In this document: positions 7,675 through 8,898 of the stretch, piece after piece
Numbering within the stretch: the first letter of the stretch is position 1
How the letters are laid out: the number at the start of each line of letters is the position of its first letter
From: Pseudomonadota bacterium
GTDB taxonomy: Bacteria > Pseudomonadota > Gammaproteobacteria > Acidithiobacillales > Acidithiobacillaceae
Direction: 5' to 3'
NCBI GenBank assembly: GCA_021840785.1
Contig: JAKBXD010000075.1
Coordinates: 1-8,898, forward strand
DNA: 8,898 bases
The notes under the pieces: generated by a model
Told to the model about the DNA's origin: nothing
What the model saw: only the letters and a program-made list of their open reading frames with translations
Database searches by the model: none
Position numbers and translations under genes: made by a program

Positions 7675-8034
7675 ATGTATAAGCGGCGCGCACGCATCCT
7701 ATTCTGGCATCCGACTGATTCGGCAAAGGCCCGCTATGCCGCCGCGTTGGCGGAAGCCTTGGGCGCGGACTGGCTGGAAGCGAGGGCGGATGAAACCGAC
7801 CATGCCTGGCCTGATCTCCTTATCGCCCTCGATTGCCACACTGCGCCAGACATCCCTCGCGCGGCGCATACCAAATGCAAATACTGGCCCCTGCCCCAGG
7901 ATGGCTGGGAGGACACGGTACACGCGCGCATCCTCGGCGTCCTCGGCGGCTTGCGTCTGCTCGCCCGCATGGACCAGAGTCCGGCGCCCGGCCAGACGGC
8001 AACGCCCTTTGACAAGGCACCCAGACTGAACTAA
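7675..8034 (+). CDS. Degenerate low-molecular-weight tyrosine phosphatase/ArsC-like protein
   Basis: This gene encodes 119 residues with no signal peptide or membrane segment. The order of elements resembles the low-molecular-weight tyrosine phosphatase and thioredoxin-type ArsC fold: beta strand RARILFW (5-11), a loop, helix YAAALAEALGADWLEA (21-36), strand PDLLIALD (46-53), the segment HTKCKYWPLPQD (65-76) where the family has an HW-LPDP pattern, and a long closing helix (about 79-98). In the loop, HPTDSAKA (12-19) occupies the place of the C-X5-R-S catalytic loop; SA (16-17) is kept, but Cys becomes His12 and Arg becomes Lys18. The usual general-acid Asp of DP is also not in place, having become PQD. 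It should therefore be inactive as a classical phosphatase and may bind anions or a partner. This is my alignment by eye. The start ATG has AGAGGG 6 nt upstream. It is divergent from the helicase operon, and its role is unknown. Confidence 0.6.
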   Translation: MYKRRARILFWHPTDSAKARYAAALAEALGADWLEARADETDHAWPDLLIALDCHTAPDIPRAAHTKCKYWPLPQDGWEDTVHARILGVLGGLRLLARMDQSPAPGQTATPFDKAPRLN

Positions 8035-8055
8035 ACCTCTAAAAATGGATCACAT

Positions 8056-8084
8056 TTGTATGCGCCATAGAAACGCATTATAGA
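8056..8084 (+). promoter_or_regulatory. Putative promoter with inverted repeat upstream of the small-protein pair
   Basis: TTGTAT (8056-8061) and TATAGA (8079-8084) are separated by 17 nt and resemble a sigma-70-type promoter (TTG and TATA conserved). An inverted repeat, ATGCG (8060-8064) and CGCAT (8074-8078) with a 9-nt spacer, fills the region between the two boxes, as an operator would. This would give an untranslated leader of roughly 50 nt before the ATG at 8143. It is a reading by eye, without transcript evidence. Confidence 0.4.
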
Positions 8085-8142
8085 CAAGCGCGATCATTCA
8101 TCGACAGAGCGCACTGCCTGTTGACTTCAGGAGGAGAGCACG

Positions 8143-8337
8143 ATGGAAGTCATCCATAAGGACGAGCAGAGTATCACCATCCGCTTCGACAAAAAGGATC
8201 TTGCTAAAATAGCCGAACCCATAGTGAGAAATGCCGAAAGCTTTGCCAAGAATACCTTGGATATTGTCTACCTACTGGCCGAGCAGGACTACCGAACAGA
8301 TGATCACTTCGAACAACCACCCCATGTTTTTGACTAA
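8143..8337 (+). CDS. Small protein of unknown function, first of a paralogous pair
   Basis: This gene encodes 64 residues and starts at an ATG with a very good AGGAGG (8129-8134, spacing 8), which supports it as a real gene despite its size. The N-terminus (about 2-15, EVIHKDEQSITIRF) alternates polar and hydrophobic residues like a beta strand or hairpin. About 16-48 is probably helical (KKDLAKIAEPIVRNAESFAK and the following DIVYLLAEQ). The tail (DYRTDDHFEQPPHVFD) is acidic and probably disordered. There is no signal peptide, membrane segment, cysteine or recognisable domain. The first 30 residues align without gaps to the next protein downstream (EQS at 8-10 and the A-x-IA spacing at 21-24 are shared). 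I do not recognise the family. Cytoplasmic and cotranscribed with the next gene is the most that can be said. Confidence 0.7.
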   Translation: MEVIHKDEQSITIRFDKKDLAKIAEPIVRNAESFAKNTLDIVYLLAEQDYRTDDHFEQPPHVFD

Positions 8338-8349
8338 AGGAAGGCATCC

Positions 8350-8571
8350 ATGCAAATTCTCGAAGAGAAGGAGCAGAGCGTAGATGTTGTTCTGACTGTC
8401 CACGAGGCGGCGCAAATCGCCAGAAACATCCTGGAGAACCAAAAAGCGGCCGGCCCAGGGGCGGTGGCACTGGCCGAGCTGCTCCAGAAAGAGGGCTTCA
8501 CGGTTGTGCAGAGTCAGGCATCTGATCGTTACGAGTGGAAGACACCGGATGATATGGAGCAGAACGCCTAA
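8350..8571 (+). CDS. Small protein of unknown function, second of a paralogous pair
   Basis: This gene encodes 73 residues and starts at an ATG 12 nt after the previous stop, with AAGGAAGG just upstream (8338-8345), so it is very likely the second gene of a two-gene unit. Predicted layout by eye: a beta segment at the N-terminus (about 2-15, QILEEKEQSVDVVL), a helix (about 17-31, VHEAAQIARNILENQ), a linker with Gly-Pro-Gly (36-38), a second helix (VALAELLQKEG), a short strand (FTVVQSQ) and a charged tail (YEWKTPDDMEQNA). No cysteine, signal peptide or membrane span is present. The N-terminal 30 residues parallel the upstream protein, with 9 identities and about as many conservative changes, but the C-terminal halves diverge. 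No function can be assigned. Confidence 0.7.
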   Translation: MQILEEKEQSVDVVLTVHEAAQIARNILENQKAAGPGAVALAELLQKEGFTVVQSQASDRYEWKTPDDMEQNA

Positions 8572-8613
8572 GCACTCATGTGCATCGCGGCCAGCCGTGT
8601 TTGCGCGCATCGT

Positions 8614-8649
8614 AAGACCCTGTGGGCTAAAACAGGGCGCGGGGTTTTT
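8614..8649 (+). terminator. Intrinsic terminator-like hairpin after the small-protein pair
   Basis: CCCTGT (8618-8623) pairs with ACAGGG (8632-8637) around an 8-nt loop, and GGGG plus five T residues follow (8641-8649). An alternative fold pairs AAGACCC (8614-8620) with GGGTTTT (8642-8648), leading straight into the T-tract. Either fits termination of the plus-strand transcript. It lies between convergent genes and could also slow transcription from the right, though the minus-strand side has only TCTTA. The rest of 8572-8679 holds no gene that I can support. Confidence 0.55.
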
Positions 8650-8679
8650 GGCGATGACGGGCAAACATTTACTGAGTCA

Positions 8680-8898
8680 TCAGGAAGCGTTGGATACCGG
8701 CAAGCTCCGCGCACCGTCAAAACGCGCCGCCCAATAAGGGTCCTTCAGACTTGCCACCTGAACACCCGTACGCGAGGTCTGGGCACTGACAAAGTGCTGG
8801 TGACCAATGTAAATCCCGACATGGGAATAAGGTCGATGCAACGTGTCAAAAAACACCAGATCGCCAGGTTTCAGATTGACCAGGGAAACTTTCCGCAA
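8680..8898 (-). CDS. NlpC/P60 family cell-wall peptidase (MepS/Spr-like), C-terminal part
   Basis: This is the last 72 residues of a gene whose 5' end lies beyond the right edge; the leftmost codon in reading order is only a TTG inside the frame, not a proven start. The segment LKPGDLVFFDT, then SHVGIYIGHQHFVSAQTS, GVQVASL, and PYWAARFDGAR follow the NlpC/P60 fold closely and resemble the C-terminus of E. coli MepS (Spr), a murein DD-endopeptidase that cuts peptide cross-links for wall growth. The His of SHVG (codon 8821-8823) is the catalytic base. The catalytic Cys and any signal peptide or lipobox lie outside the window. Where MepS has the third catalytic residue as His (VHA), this protein has Ser (VSA, codon 8785-8787). 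The gene converges on the small-protein pair. Confidence 0.88.
   Translation of the reverse strand: MRKVSLVNLKPGDLVFFDTLHRPYSHVGIYIGHQHFVSAQTSRTGVQVASLKDPYWAARFDGARSLPVSNAS

Noticed and set aside
6986..8029. Long plus-strand open frame of 347 codons opposite the helicase gene
   Set aside because: It is antisense to a well-conserved helicase and overlaps the phosphatase-like gene in another frame. Its translation is rich in Arg and Pro without domain motifs, as expected from the reverse of a GC-rich gene.
8143..8571. Toxin-antitoxin interpretation of the two small genes
   Set aside because: The two products are homologous at the N-terminus and neither shows a toxin fold or known antitoxin motif; gene size and spacing alone are not enough.
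8620..8635. CTGT-N8-ACAG, matching the spacing of an E. coli-type LexA box
   Set aside because: It lies downstream of both flanking genes, so it cannot act as an ordinary promoter operator. The same bases are explained by the stem of a terminator followed by a T-tract.
8504..8737. Plus-strand open frame of 77 codons after the second small gene
   Set aside because: It overlaps the end of the second small gene, crosses the terminator hairpin and runs antisense to the NlpC/P60 gene, with no good ribosome-binding site.

Overview
The window looks like chromosomal housekeeping DNA from a moderately GC-rich proteobacterium, with no mobile element, CRISPR array, tRNA or rRNA that I can see. The gene content (Ubi hydroxylase, UbiK, ComM, YoaA, TsaB, RimI, RF3) points to a Beta/Gammaproteobacterial or Acidithiobacillia-like genome. 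Acidithiobacillus is my best guess, but that rests on memory of similar proteins, not on a search.

Layout. 1-2330 (+) is a compact cluster: the 3' end of a ubiquinone-biosynthesis FAD hydroxylase, the small UbiK-type accessory factor, and the full AAA+ protein ComM/YifB. It meets an opposing operon at a GC-rich, hairpin-forming gap (2331-2445). 7609-2446 (-) is a tightly packed five-gene operon: XPD/DinG-type iron-sulfur helicase (YoaA-like), tsaB, rimI, prfC and a small secreted Sel1-repeat protein. Three of its four junctions overlap or are no more than 6 nt apart, and the last gap is 24 nt. The operon combines tRNA modification (TsaB, t6A), ribosomal protein acetylation (RimI) and translation termination (RF3) with a repair helicase. 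It joins two pairs that I recall as separate neighbourhoods in E. coli (yoaA-tsaB and rimI-...-prfC).

7675-8571 (+) is the least ordinary part. A divergent gene encodes a 119-residue protein that looks like a low-molecular-weight tyrosine phosphatase/ArsC fold whose catalytic Cys and Arg are replaced by His and Lys. It is followed by a promoter-like region with an inverted repeat, and then two consecutive small genes (64 and 73 aa) whose N-terminal halves align without gaps, suggesting an ancient tandem duplication. Their function is unknown to me. A terminator-like hairpin at about 8614-8649 separates them from a convergent, 5'-truncated NlpC/P60 (MepS-like) cell-wall peptidase gene that runs off the right edge.

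I found no clearly new multi-gene system. The best leads are the degenerate phosphatase-like protein next to the helicase operon and the paralogous small-protein pair.
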